27,436 nucleotides of DNA from an uncultured Eubacteriales bacterium (GCA_902475855.1 CABSBF010000025.1:1-27436); one strand, 5' to 3'; counted from the stretch's first letter, positions 7,530 through 15,182 are shown. A program made the numbers and translations. Notes: generated by a model not told the origin, from the sequence alone.

Positions 7530-7764
7530 CATTACTTCCTGCGGTGCCACCCGGCTTGACGCGCCTGATACGCGCCCACTCATGCGTACTGATATACGCC
7601 GGCGTTTGTTCACGAAGCGCCGCTCCGTCTCACATACTCCAGAGAAAACTCTGTTTCCGCTCGCCCTCAGAAGTCCATTCAACCCGGCCTGTTCTGCCGC
7701 AATCCCACCGCCTGCGGCTCTCTGAAAGAATGGTGTCCGAATCTACTCACTCTTCTTCAACGGT
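7480..7764 (-). ncRNA. T-box riboswitch leader, tryptophan-specific
   Basis: Read on the minus strand, the leader contains the T-box sequence GGGTGGCACCGC (7541-7552), a Stem I region with AGTA (7744-7747), a GC stem around the GGTGGGA loop, and the specifier context GAA-TGG-A with UGG at 7675-7677. UGG is the Trp codon. The acceptor-pairing bulge reads UGGC, complementary to a tRNA 3' end GCCA, which fits the G discriminator of bacterial tRNA-Trp. T-box RNAs bind uncharged tRNA to prevent termination; the alternative terminator is annotated separately. The downstream genes encode an ABC importer, so low tryptophan should switch on uptake. The 5' limit is estimated from the promoter. Confidence 0.93.
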
Positions 7765-7771
7765 TTTCTGC

Positions 7772-7800
7772 ATTGTAGCACGTTTGCTTCGGAATGTCAA
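7772..7800 (-). promoter_or_regulatory. Promoter of the T-box/trpXYZ transcript
   Basis: On the minus strand a perfect TTGACA (7795-7800) is followed by 17 bases and TACAAT (7772-7777). The transcription start would be near 7765, just before the Stem I region. Strong constitutive initiation fits control by attenuation. Confidence 0.85.
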
Positions 7801-7855
7801 GCGTTTCTTCGCATGGATTTTGCGGGGAAGGTACCTGCGGCAAGGGGACGGAGGG

Positions 7856-7898
7856 GCTGCATCCGGCGGCGGGATTTTTTCTGCTGCCGCCGTGCAGC
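7856..7898. repeat. GC-rich dyad just upstream of the flavoenzyme promoter
   Basis: GCTGCA-tcc-GGCGGC (7856-7870) is complementary to GCCGCC-g-TGCAGC (7886-7898), with a 15-base centre that contains six T. It ends four bases before the -35 box of the plus-strand promoter at 7902. It could be a protein-binding dyad or a hairpin in an upstream transcript; function unknown. Confidence 0.45.
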
Positions 7899-7901
7899 GG
7901 C

Positions 7902-7930
7902 TTGTCTTTTCCACTGCAACATGCTAAAAT
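7902..7930 (+). promoter_or_regulatory. Probable promoter of the flavoenzyme/aconitase X operon
   Basis: TTGTCT (7902-7907) and TAAAAT (7925-7930) are 17 bases apart and lie about 37 bases before the ATG, which has ACGGAGGG upstream. It is divergent from the T-box promoter, about 100 bp away. Confidence 0.6.
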
Positions 7931-7966
7931 GAAGGCGGAAAACGAAAAGAACGGAGGGCAATTGCA

Positions 7967-10018
7967 ATGGATCAAAGACTCGAGCCGCTGTTCACCCCGT
8001 GGAACATCGGCAACTGCGAAATCAAAAACCGTTTCGTTTTGACCAGCATGGGCGGAACGGACCTGTTCGGCTGGATGGAGAAAAACCATTTTGATAAGGT
8101 CGGCGCACATTTTATTCTGGAGGTTGCCAGAAACGGTGCAGGGCTGGTCATGCCCGGCTGCCAGCCTGTCTACAACCCCATGTTCGGGCAGTGGCTCCAC
8201 AAGAACAAAAAGATGTTTGCCGACCTCAAGAAGTGGATGCCGGAATTCCACAAGACCGGCGCAAAGCTCTTCGTGCAGCTCACGGCGGGCTTCGGCCGCT
8301 CGTTTACCATCAGCAAGATGATGGAGGACCTCTATACCAACAAATTCCTGCGCGCAGTCAGTAAGCCTTTTATGAATCTCGATAAGATCACCGCCTCAGC
8401 CAGCCCCTCTCCCAACCGCTGGTCGGATAAGGTTCCCTCCCGTGAAATGACGGTGGAGGAGATCCGCCAGTTCATCGACGCCTTCGCCGAGAGCGCGAAG
8501 CTCTTAAAGGACGCGGGCGTGGACGGCGTTGAGGTTCACGCCGTGCATGAAGGCTACCTTCTCGACCAGTTCACGCTGCTGTACGTTAACAAGCGCACGG
8601 ACGAATACGGCGGCTCCTTTGAAAATCGCTACCGCTTTGCCGTGGAGATCGTGCAGGCCATCAAGAAGGCCTGCGGCAAGGATTTTCCCGTCTCCCTGCG
8701 CTACAGCGTGCTCTCCAAGACCAAGGGCTTCCGTCAGGGCGCGCTTCCCGGCGAGGATTATGTTGAGGTCGGCCGCGACATGGCGGAGTCCGAGCGCGCT
8801 GCAAAGTATTTGCAGGACGCAGGCTATGACTGCCTCAACTGCGACAACGGCACCTATGACGCCTGGTACTGGGCGCATCCGCCGGTCTATATGCCGGAAA
8901 ACTGCAACCTTGCCGATGTAGAGCACATCAAGAGGTTCGTGGATATTCCCGTCATCTGCGCAGGCCGTCTGGATCCGCGCACGGCGGCGGATTCCATCGC
9001 GGCCGGACGTCTCGACGGCGCGGGCTTTGCCCGTCCCTTCCTTGCCGACCAGCAGTGGATCGTCAAGCTCAGGGAGGGACGCGAGGCGGATATCCGTCCC
9101 TGCATCCTCTGCCACAACGGCTGCTTCAATATGTGCCACTACAAGGGCGTGCCGAATGATCAGGAGCTCTCCGACAGCCTGCATCTCGCCCGCTGCGCCG
9201 TGAACGCGGAAACCATGCAGTGGAACAAGCACTACATCCGCAAGACGACCAGCCCCAAGACCGTACATATTATCGGCGGCGGCATCGGCGGCATGGAGGC
9301 AGCACGGGTGCTCAAGCTGCGCGGTCATAAGCCGGTCATCCATGAAAAAACCGGCGAGCTCGGCGGTGCATTCATCGCGGCCAGTGCCGAATCCTATAAG
9401 GGAAAGCTCCGCGACCTTCTGGCGTGGTATCGCCGCCAGATGACCGAGCTCGGCATCGAGGTGCATCTGAATGATGAGGTGACCGATCTGAGCACATTCC
9501 GCGGCTCGCCCGTCATTGTTGCAACCGGCGCGGTGCCGCGCCTGCTGCGCCGCGTCCCCGGCTACGAAAAGATGATCGAGGCCTGCCAGTATCTCCGCGG
9601 CGCGGCGACGGGCGAAACGGTCGCCGTCATCGGCGGCGGTCTGACCGGCTCGGAGATCGCCTATGAGCTGGCCTTGCAGGGCAAGAAGCCCGTCATCGTC
9701 GAAATGAAGGACGATCTGGTCAGCCAGAAGGGCGTCTGCCTTGCCAACTCCTCCTATCTGCGCGAGTGGTTCGCACTGCACAAGGTTCCCGTCTATCTGG
9801 AGACTACGCTCAAAGAGGTGCGTGACGGCGCGATCGTCTGCACCGCCAAGGACGGGAAAGAGCTGGAGATTCCCTGCGACAGCGTGATCTCCTGCGCGGG
9901 CTATATCTCCGCCCCGCTGCCCGAGGCGGGAAAGGCGAAGCTCATCGGCGACTGCCGTCAGGTCGGTAATTTGCGCAGCGTCGTCTGGGATGCCTATGAA
10001 GCGGCGATGAAGATCTGA
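7967..10018 (+). CDS. Old Yellow Enzyme/2-enoate-reductase-type FMN-FeS-FAD oxidoreductase
   Basis: The 683-residue protein has the three-part plan of 2,4-dienoyl-CoA reductase, BaiCD/BaiH and 2-enoate reductases. Residues 1-370 form an FMN TIM barrel starting LEPLFTPWNIGNCEIKNRF, with VHAVHEGYLLDQFT at 190-203 in the catalytic region. A cysteine cluster follows: C379, C382, C386, extra C390, and C410 in RCAVN, with a longer loop than the textbook spacing. Residues 433-683 are a dinucleotide-binding half with GGGIGGMEAAR and GGGLTGSEIAYE. Such enzymes reduce activated C=C bonds with NAD(P)H anaerobically. It is the first gene of an operon, 16 bases before the aconitase X large subunit, suggesting it reduces the dehydrated product. 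The substrate is unknown. Confidence 0.92.
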   Translation: MDQRLEPLFTPWNIGNCEIKNRFVLTSMGGTDLFGWMEKNHFDKVGAHFILEVARNGAGLVMPGCQPVYNPMFGQWLHKNKKMFADLKKWMPEFHKTGAKLFVQLTAGFGRSFTISKMMEDLYTNKFLRAVSKPFMNLDKITASASPSPNRWSDKVPSREMTVEEIRQFIDAFAESAKLLKDAGVDGVEVHAVHEGYLLDQFTLLYVNKRTDEYGGSFENRYRFAVEIVQAIKKACGKDFPVSLRYSVLSKTKGFRQGALPGEDYVEVGRDMAESERAAKYLQDAGYDCLNCDNGTYDAWYWAHPPVYMPENCNLADVEHIKRFVDIPVICAGRLDPRTAADSIAAGRLDGAGFARPFLADQQWIVKLREGREADIRPCILCHNGCFNMCHYKGVPNDQELSDSLHLARCAVNAETMQWNKHYIRKTTSPKTVHIIGGGIGGMEAARVLKLRGHKPVIHEKTGELGGAFIAASAESYKGKLRDLLAWYRRQMTELGIEVHLNDEVTDLSTFRGSPVIVATGAVPRLLRRVPGYEKMIEACQYLRGAATGETVAVIGGGLTGSEIAYELALQGKKPVIVEMKDDLVSQKGVCLANSSYLREWFALHKVPVYLETTLKEVRDGAIVCTAKDGKELEIPCDSVISCAGYISAPLPEAGKAKLIGDCRQVGNLRSVVWDAYEAAMKI

Positions 10019-10034
10019 GAAAGGACGTGCGGCA

Positions 10035-11327
10035 ATGGAATATAAAATGAAACTCACGCCGGAACAGCAGGAAATTCTGGACGGCGCGCGCGGCGAGACC
10101 ATGGCGAAGGTCATGCAGACGCTCGTGCGCTACGGCGAACTGTTCGGCGCGGATGAAATGGTTCCCGTGACCAGCAAATATAACCACTTGGTCACCTCCT
10201 TTGGCCTGAAGGCGCTGGGTCCGGTCTACAGCCTGATGGAGCAGCTTCTCAATGCGGGCGCCGTGTCTGCGCAGAAATTCTCCGCCGACCCGCGGCCGCT
10301 GGATCCGAATGTTCCGAGCAGCTTTTTGCAGAACTTCGTGTTCAAGCACTTTATGTACACGCGGCAGGATTATTATGAGCAGCAGCTCGGAAAGCTCGGA
10401 CTGATGGATCCGGACGCCTTCACCTGCACCTGCTACATGGACGAGGTCGGCAACACGCCCGGCTTCGGCGAGGTGCTTTCCTGGTCGGAGTCTTCTGCCG
10501 TGGTGTATGCCAACTCCGTGCTCGGCGCACGCTGCAACCGCAACTCCGGCATCATCGACCTGATGGGCTCCATCGTCGGCTATGTTCCCTCCTTCGGGCT
10601 TCTGAAGGACGAGGGACGCCGCGCGAGCTGGATTGTCGAGATCCGCACAACGAAAAAGCCGGAAGCGCAGCTTCTCGGCTCTGCCGTCGGCATGAAGGTC
10701 ATGGAGGATGTCCCTTTCCTCCGCGGCCTGGACAAATGGCTGGGCGGGACGCTCGACGATGCGGCAAAGACCTACCTGAAGGATTTTGGCGCGGCCACCG
10801 CCTCCAACGGCGCCGTCGGCCTGTACCATGTGGAAAATCTCACGCCGGAGGCCGTAAAATATGGGCAGGAACTTGTGCGCGAGGACGCGCAGGTCTATGC
10901 CATAGACGACGCGGAGCTTCAGCGCGTCTATGACAGCTATCCCGTCATCTGGAAAAAGAAGGATGCAAGGCCGAAGCTCTGCTTCATGGGCTGTCCTCAC
11001 ATGAGCCTGGAGCAGCTCATCTCCTGGACGGAGCGCGTGGAAGCGGGCCTGAAGACCGCCGGGAACAGCCGCGTGGTCATTCCCACCGTCTTTACCGCCG
11101 CTCCGGCAGTGCTGAAGAAATTCCGCGCCACGCCCTATGCCGCCAGACTGGAAAAAACCGGCGTAATCACGAGCTATATCTGCCCGCTGATGTACATGAA
11201 CAATCCGCTCAGCGCCAGTATGCCCGTCATCACCTCCAGCAACAAGCTGCGCACCTATACCAGCGCGCGCTACTACACGGACGATGAAATTCTTGAGCAG
11301 ATCACGAAAGGAGGCAGCAAGGCATGA
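10035..11327 (+). CDS. Aconitase X catalytic (large) subunit
   Basis: This 430-residue protein matches the AcnX catalytic domain (PF04412, formerly DUF521). Family marks are MAKVMQTLVRYGELFGA near residue 17, VPVTSKYNHL, the cysteine-containing TCTCYMDEVGNTPGFGE near 130, WSESSAVVYANSVLGARCNR near 150, and the C-terminal CFMGCPHMSLEQL near 315. AcnX enzymes are Fe-S dehydratases; characterised ones act on cis-3-hydroxy-L-proline in bacteria or mevalonate-5-phosphate in archaea. This is the split form, with the swivelling domain encoded next door and overlapping by 4 bases. AAAGGACG precedes the ATG. The cysteines are consistent with iron-cluster binding. The substrate here is not established by sequence. 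Confidence 0.92.
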   Translation: MEYKMKLTPEQQEILDGARGETMAKVMQTLVRYGELFGADEMVPVTSKYNHLVTSFGLKALGPVYSLMEQLLNAGAVSAQKFSADPRPLDPNVPSSFLQNFVFKHFMYTRQDYYEQQLGKLGLMDPDAFTCTCYMDEVGNTPGFGEVLSWSESSAVVYANSVLGARCNRNSGIIDLMGSIVGYVPSFGLLKDEGRRASWIVEIRTTKKPEAQLLGSAVGMKVMEDVPFLRGLDKWLGGTLDDAAKTYLKDFGAATASNGAVGLYHVENLTPEAVKYGQELVREDAQVYAIDDAELQRVYDSYPVIWKKKDARPKLCFMGCPHMSLEQLISWTERVEAGLKTAGNSRVVIPTVFTAAPAVLKKFRATPYAARLEKTGVITSYICPLMYMNNPLSASMPVITSSNKLRTYTSARYYTDDEILEQITKGGSKA

Positions 11328-11770
11328 AAAAGACCTTTCAGGGCAGAGTAGTTGCACAGGGAGAAGTGACCGCGCCGGCACTGGTTTCCCACGGCGGCCT
11401 GAATACCCTTGCGTCCTTCCAGAAGGCGCTGCAATTCGGCGACAAGAAGGCCACCTGCGGCGACCAGAACAACCCCGATCTGTATGGCAAGCAGATGCTC
11501 GGCAAGGCGCTGTGCCTTCCGCGCACCATCGGCTCTACCACCGGCGGACTGGTGCTCTACTGCGCCTGCTCCATGGAGCGCAACCCGGCCTGTATGCTCT
11601 TCTCTGAGCCGATCGACTCGCTGGCGGCCGCCGGAGCGATCCTCTCTGACGTGTGGCTGGATGGCAAAACAATGCCGGTCATTGATTCTCTGGGTGAGGA
11701 GTTCCTCGCTTATGTCAAGGACGGAATGACCGTCACCGTTTCTGCGAACGGCTTGGTCACAGTAGAATAA
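11324..11770 (+). CDS. Aconitase X swivelling (small) subunit
   Basis: This 148-residue protein matches the AcnX small domain (PF01989, formerly DUF126), which closes over the active site of the large subunit. Marks are GRVVAQGEVTAPALVSHGGLN at the start, the glycine-rich LPRTIGSTTGG near residue 65 that supplies a catalytic serine in this family, and FSEPIDSLAAAGAILSD near 90. CACSMERNPAC adds three cysteines in the segment after the serine loop. Its ATG overlaps the large-subunit stop (ATGA), with AAAGGAGG upstream, so the subunits should be made in equal amounts. It closes the three-gene operon. Confidence 0.92.
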   Translation: MKKTFQGRVVAQGEVTAPALVSHGGLNTLASFQKALQFGDKKATCGDQNNPDLYGKQMLGKALCLPRTIGSTTGGLVLYCACSMERNPACMLFSEPIDSLAAAGAILSDVWLDGKTMPVIDSLGEEFLAYVKDGMTVTVSANGLVTVE

Positions 11771-11778
11771 CGACAAGG

Positions 11779-11808
11779 GCGCCGGCAGTTTTGCTGCCGG
11801 CGCTTTTT
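11779..11808. terminator. Bidirectional terminator between aconitase X operon and phosphodiesterase gene
   Basis: A perfect 10-bp stem (GCGCCGGCAG / CTGCCGGCGC) with a TTTTG loop is followed by five T on the plus strand and preceded by a short T/A context that also suits the opposing transcript. The flanking genes converge. Confidence 0.88.
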
Positions 11809-11811
11809 CCG

Positions 11812-12363
11812 TTATAATGCAAGCGATTCTTCGTGATAGACCTCTCCTGTCAGCGTTTTCCAGAGAAGATTCCCGTTCTCCAGAAGCAGATAGCCGTTCG
11901 GGCTTCCGGCCTTGGGGATGGAAACGGAACCCGGATTCAGGTACAGGTTGTGATTTCCGAAGCGCTCCCACGCCGGAATGTGCGTATGCCCATGCAGGAG
12001 CACATCGCCCGGCTGCAAGGGCGGCAGGGCGTTCAGATTGTAATTGTGGCCGTGTGTGGCGTAGATCAGCCGGTTTCCGACAGGCAGCAGACAGTAATCC
12101 GCCAGGATGGGGAAGTCCAGCACCATCTGGTCAACCTCCGTGTCGCAGTTGCCGCGCACGCAGAAAATCTGTGTTTTTCTCTCATTCAGCATGGAAAGCA
12201 CCTGCTTGGGTGCGTAGTCCCGCGGCAAATCGTTTCTCGGACCGTGGTACAGAATATCTCCGAGAAGCAGCAGACGATCTGCCTGCTCCCGCGAAAAAGC
12301 CTCCAGCAGCAGCGTGCAGTAATACGCCGAGCCGTGAATATCCGATGCGATCATCCATTTCAT
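11812..12363 (-). CDS. YfcE/MJ0936-type metallophosphodiesterase
   Basis: This 183-residue protein shows all the metal-binding motifs of calcineurin-like phosphoesterases in order: SDIHGS (about residue 7), LLGDILYHGP (35), RGNCDTEVD (70), YATHGHNYNL (103) and LHGHTHIP (123), then NPGSVSIPK. Length and motif spacing match E. coli YfcE (184 residues), a manganese-dependent phosphodiesterase active on artificial substrates and of unclear physiological role. I chose ATG 12363, eight bases after AGGAGG; the longer frame adds seven residues that cover the ribosome site. It starts 17 bases after the LysR gene stop, so the two are probably cotranscribed. Confidence 0.92.
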   Translation of the reverse strand: MKWMIASDIHGSAYYCTLLLEAFSREQADRLLLLGDILYHGPRNDLPRDYAPKQVLSMLNERKTQIFCVRGNCDTEVDQMVLDFPILADYCLLPVGNRLIYATHGHNYNLNALPPLQPGDVLLHGHTHIPAWERFGNHNLYLNPGSVSIPKAGSPNGYLLLENGNLLWKTLTGEVYHEESLAL

Positions 12364-12380
12364 ATTGTGTTCCTCCTGTC

Positions 12381-13271
12381 TCAAGACGGTTGGTTTCTGT
12401 TTTGGCGGAGCATATCCTCCAGCTCCTGCGCGGCAAGGCTGAGCGGCTGCCCGCTGCGCTTGACCGCGCAGATCTCACGCGCAGGCAGCGGGGAGGTCAG
12501 CTCAAGCACATGCAGTTCCGGCGCATTCAGCAAAAAGTCCTCGGTCATGAATCCGATGCCCAGTCCTGCCTCAACCAGCGGCAGAATCTGATCAGCGGTT
12601 GCGGCCTCGATGTCCGGGAAAAAGCGCAGGCCGTGCGCTGCAAAGTATCCTGCATAGAGCTGATAGGACGTGCTCTGCGCGCCGAGGGCTACAATGGGGT
12701 AGCGCAGAAGTTCTTCCGGTGTGACCGCCCTGCCGCGGAGCTCCGGGAAACCGACGCAGACCGCGCGCTCGCGCACACTGCGCAGAGCGCAAATGCTGAG
12801 ATCCGCCTCCGGCGTCAGGGGCGTTGTGACGACCGCGATGTCCACAAGACCGCTTTTCAGCGCCGCGATCGCCTGCGGCGTGGTGTGATTGCTGATTTTC
12901 AGAGTAATATCCGGATGAAGACTGCGGAATTTCCGCAGAACGGGAAGCAGCGCACTGTGCAGCGCAATCTCGCTGGCCGCGATCGTGACCGAACCGCACC
13001 GCAGCTCGCGCAGTTCTTCCAGTTCCGCTTCGCCGCGTTCGATCTGCTGAAAGGCAATGCGGATATGCGCATAAAGGCGCTCGCCTTCCGGCGTGAGCTT
13101 CATGCCTCGATTCGTCCGCAGAAACAGTGCGCAGCCAAGCTCCGTTTCCAGATTCTTCATTGCGCGCGTCAGGTTTGGCTGGTTGTTGCGAAGCTGCGCC
13201 GCCGCCTGCGATAAGCTCCCGCAGGAGGCAACGTAGTAAAAAATGCGGTAGTAATCATAGCTGATATACAT
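12381..13271 (-). CDS. LysR-family transcriptional regulator
   Basis: The 296-residue protein has an N-terminal winged helix-turn-helix (YYRIFYYVASCGSLSQAAAQL, then NNQPNLTRAMKNLETELGCALFLRTNRGMKLTPEG) and a C-terminal effector domain (about residues 90-290) of two periplasmic-binding-like lobes, beginning VTIAASEIALHSALLPVLRKF. ATG 13271 with AGGAG six bases upstream gives the usual N-terminus; the 30-residue extension from further upstream is not LysR-like. It is divergent from the small membrane protein/MATE pair and shares with them a repeat-rich intergenic region, so it probably controls that pair and itself. The effector is unknown. Confidence 0.93.
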   Translation of the reverse strand: MYISYDYYRIFYYVASCGSLSQAAAQLRNNQPNLTRAMKNLETELGCALFLRTNRGMKLTPEGERLYAHIRIAFQQIERGEAELEELRELRCGSVTIAASEIALHSALLPVLRKFRSLHPDITLKISNHTTPQAIAALKSGLVDIAVVTTPLTPEADLSICALRSVRERAVCVGFPELRGRAVTPEELLRYPIVALGAQSTSYQLYAGYFAAHGLRFFPDIEAATADQILPLVEAGLGIGFMTEDFLLNAPELHVLELTSPLPAREICAVKRSGQPLSLAAQELEDMLRQNRNQPS

Positions 13272-13283
13272 AGCCTGCTCCTG

Positions 13284-13337
13284 ATATATCAATTTCGGAT
13301 GCCAAATATATGAAACAAATATTTTACATATATCAAT
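13284..13337. promoter_or_regulatory. Direct repeats ATATATCAAT in the LysR/MATE intergenic region
   Basis: Two exact copies of ATATATCAAT lie at 13284-13293 and 13328-13337, 44 bp apart (about four helical turns), and a perfect 12-bp palindrome TGATTATAATCA follows at 13342-13353 over the plus-strand -10 box. The arrangement on one helix face fits a LysR-type tetramer site, but no binding is shown. Confidence 0.45.
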
Positions 13338-13351
13338 ACACTGATTATAAT
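13323..13351 (+). promoter_or_regulatory. Promoter of the small membrane protein/MATE operon
   Basis: TTTACA (13323-13328), 17 bases, and a perfect TATAAT (13346-13351) give a start near 13358, about 30 bases before the first ATG. The -35 box overlaps one of the direct repeats, and the -10 box lies within a 12-bp palindrome, so regulator binding would interfere with or modulate polymerase. Confidence 0.75.
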
Positions 13352-13386
13352 CAATCCGCATGAAAAATCAAGAGGAGAACATAAAA

Positions 13387-13650
13387 ATGGAATTGATTTG
13401 CAGAATGATTATGCTGATTTGTTTCGATCTGGCCGCATTGTCGCTGGTCGTACGGCTGGCGCTGCGCGGACGCGAGCGCGGCGCACGCTGCCTGGCTGCT
13501 TGTCTGGCACTCGGCTTTCTTTGCGGCGGCATTGCACGGTGCCTGAACGGGATGAATGTGCTGATTTCTCTGGAGGCAGCGGGCTTTTTGCTGTCTGACG
13601 TGGCCTTCCTTCTGACCTTCCAGGGGGAGAAAGCGGGGCAGACGGCGTGA
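13387..13650 (+). CDS. Small membrane protein of unknown function preceding a MATE exporter
   Basis: I do not recognise this 87-residue protein. It is hydrophobic with about three membrane segments (roughly residues 5-24, 33-52 and 60-78), arginine-rich between the first two (RLALRGRERGARC), and a short polar tail. ATG 13387 is preceded by AGAGGAGA; an ATG at 13360 lies at the predicted transcription start and is less likely. Its TGA overlaps the GTG start of the MATE gene (GTGA), so the two proteins are translationally coupled, suggesting an accessory role for the exporter. This link is inferred from gene order only. Confidence 0.7.
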   Translation: MELICRMIMLICFDLAALSLVVRLALRGRERGARCLAACLALGFLCGGIARCLNGMNVLISLEAAGFLLSDVAFLLTFQGEKAGQTA

Positions 13651-15056
13651 ATCATGATTTGACAAGCGGTAAGCCCAGCCGCGTTTTATGGCAGTTCTGC
13701 CTGCCGCTGTTCGGCAGCATTTTGTTCCAGCAGCTTTATAATATTGCCGACAGCTTCGTCGCCGGAAAATTCATTGGCGACAACGCCCTCGCCGCCGTTG
13801 GCAACAGCTATGAGATCACGCTGATCTTCATTGCCTTTGCCTTCGGCTGCAACATCGGCGCGTCCGTCCTGACGGCGCAGCTTTTTGGCGCAAAAAAGTA
13901 TGGCGAGATGAAAACCGGCGTGCTGACCTCGCTGATCGCAAGCTGCGTGACCTGTGTGCTTTTGATGGCCGCCGGCATCCTTTTCTGTGACGGACTGCTG
14001 CGCCTGATCAAAACGCCGGCGGAGGTTTTTGCGGATTCCAAGCTTTATCTGGATATCTATATCTACGGCCTGCCTGCCGTGTTTCTCTATAATGTTGCAA
14101 CCGGTATTTTCTCTGCACTGGGCGACTCCAGAACGCCCTTCCTCTTTCTTGTCTGCTCCTCTCTGTCCAATATCGCGGTGGACATCCTCTTTGTTACCGC
14201 CTTCCGGATGGGCGTGGCAGGCGTCGCATGGGCGACCTTCCTCTGCCAGAGCATAAGCTGCGTGCTGGCGCTGGTATTTCTGCTGCTGCGATTCCGCAAG
14301 ATCAAAACCGAAGGGAAGATCCGGGTGTTTTCCGGGCGGTTCCTGCGCCGCTTTGCCCTGGTTGCGATTCCGAGCATTTTGCAGCAGAGTTTTATTTCTG
14401 TCGGCAATATCGTGATCCAAAGCGTTATCAACAGTTTTGGCACGGCGGTCATGGCCGGTTACTCTGCCTCCGTCAAGCTAAACAACATGGTCATTACCTC
14501 TCTGACGACGCTGGGCAACGGCATTTCCAACTACACCGCGCAGAACCTCGGCGCAGGTAAGCACGAGAGAATTCATGAGGGCTTCAAGGCCGGGCTCAAG
14601 CTTGTGTGGCTGATCTGCATCCCAATCGTGATCCTCTATTTCACGGCCGGACGTTGGCTGGTTTATCTCTTCCTTGACAGCCCCTCCGGCGAGGCCATGG
14701 ACACCGGCGTGATGTTCCTGCGTATCCTTGCGCCGTTCTACTTTATTGCGTCGGCCAAGCTCGTATCCGACGGTGTACTGCGCGGCGCGGGACGGATGGG
14801 CCGGTTCATGATCGCAACCTTCACGGATTTGCTGCTGCGCGTGTCGCTGGCAGAGATTCTCTCCCGTACGGGATTGGGAACGACGGGAATCTGGATTTCC
14901 TGGCCGGTCGGTTGGGGCGTTTCCATGGTGCTTTCCGTTGTACTCTATGCCGCGATCCGTTGGATCCCGGAAAAGACGCCGGAGTTTGAGGTGCTCGGTC
15001 AGGAGCCTGCGGGCGAAACGATCGAGGACGTTGAAAGCCCGAGCGAATATCTTTAA
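13647..15056 (+). CDS. MATE-family multidrug/metabolite exporter
   Basis: This 469-residue protein is a typical MATE transporter: about 12 membrane helices in two halves, beginning LTSGKPSRVLWQFCLPLFGS and LFQQLYNIADSFVAGKFIGD, which matches the normal family N-terminus, then IGASVLTAQLFGAKK and ALGDSRTPFLF. MATE proteins expel cationic compounds in exchange for Na+ or H+. The GTG start at 13647 overlaps the previous gene's stop and gives the expected N-terminus; its own ribosome site is weak, consistent with coupled translation. A LysR gene is divergently placed upstream, likely the local regulator. The exported compound cannot be told from sequence. Confidence 0.94.
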   Translation: MNHDLTSGKPSRVLWQFCLPLFGSILFQQLYNIADSFVAGKFIGDNALAAVGNSYEITLIFIAFAFGCNIGASVLTAQLFGAKKYGEMKTGVLTSLIASCVTCVLLMAAGILFCDGLLRLIKTPAEVFADSKLYLDIYIYGLPAVFLYNVATGIFSALGDSRTPFLFLVCSSLSNIAVDILFVTAFRMGVAGVAWATFLCQSISCVLALVFLLLRFRKIKTEGKIRVFSGRFLRRFALVAIPSILQQSFISVGNIVIQSVINSFGTAVMAGYSASVKLNNMVITSLTTLGNGISNYTAQNLGAGKHERIHEGFKAGLKLVWLICIPIVILYFTAGRWLVYLFLDSPSGEAMDTGVMFLRILAPFYFIASAKLVSDGVLRGAGRMGRFMIATFTDLLLRVSLAEILSRTGLGTTGIWISWPVGWGVSMVLSVVLYAAIRWIPEKTPEFEVLGQEPAGETIEDVESPSEYL

Positions 15057-15065
15057 TATACACAG

Positions 15066-15107
15066 CGCCCCTGCGGTATGCTTTCGCGTACCGCAGGGGC
15101 GTTTTTT
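15066..15107 (+). terminator. Rho-independent terminator after the MATE gene
   Basis: A perfect 13-bp stem (CGCCCCTGCGGTA / TACCGCAGGGGCG) with a 10-base loop is followed by six T, then GTTTT. It begins 9 bases after the MATE stop codon. Confidence 0.94.
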
Positions 15108-15182
15108 GTTTTACCGGGGGGCCTTAAAAAGATGGGCAGCAGGTGATGGCTTTCGACGATGCACGCACGAAGCATTTACGAT

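Noticed and set aside
6247..7725. 492-residue plus-strand frame over the transporter genes and T-box
   Set aside because: Antisense to the trpX-type gene and the structured leader; no family likeness and no ribosome binding site.
7967..10018. Specific naming as a bile-acid enzyme (BaiCD/BaiH)
   Set aside because: The protein shares the architecture and the AVHEGYLLDQF-type motif, but no other bai gene is near and the partners are aconitase X subunits.
8504..11381. Two long minus-strand frames (536 and 479 residues) over the flavoenzyme and aconitase X genes
   Set aside because: Both are antisense to genes with strong motifs; the compositions are typical of GC-rich shadow frames.
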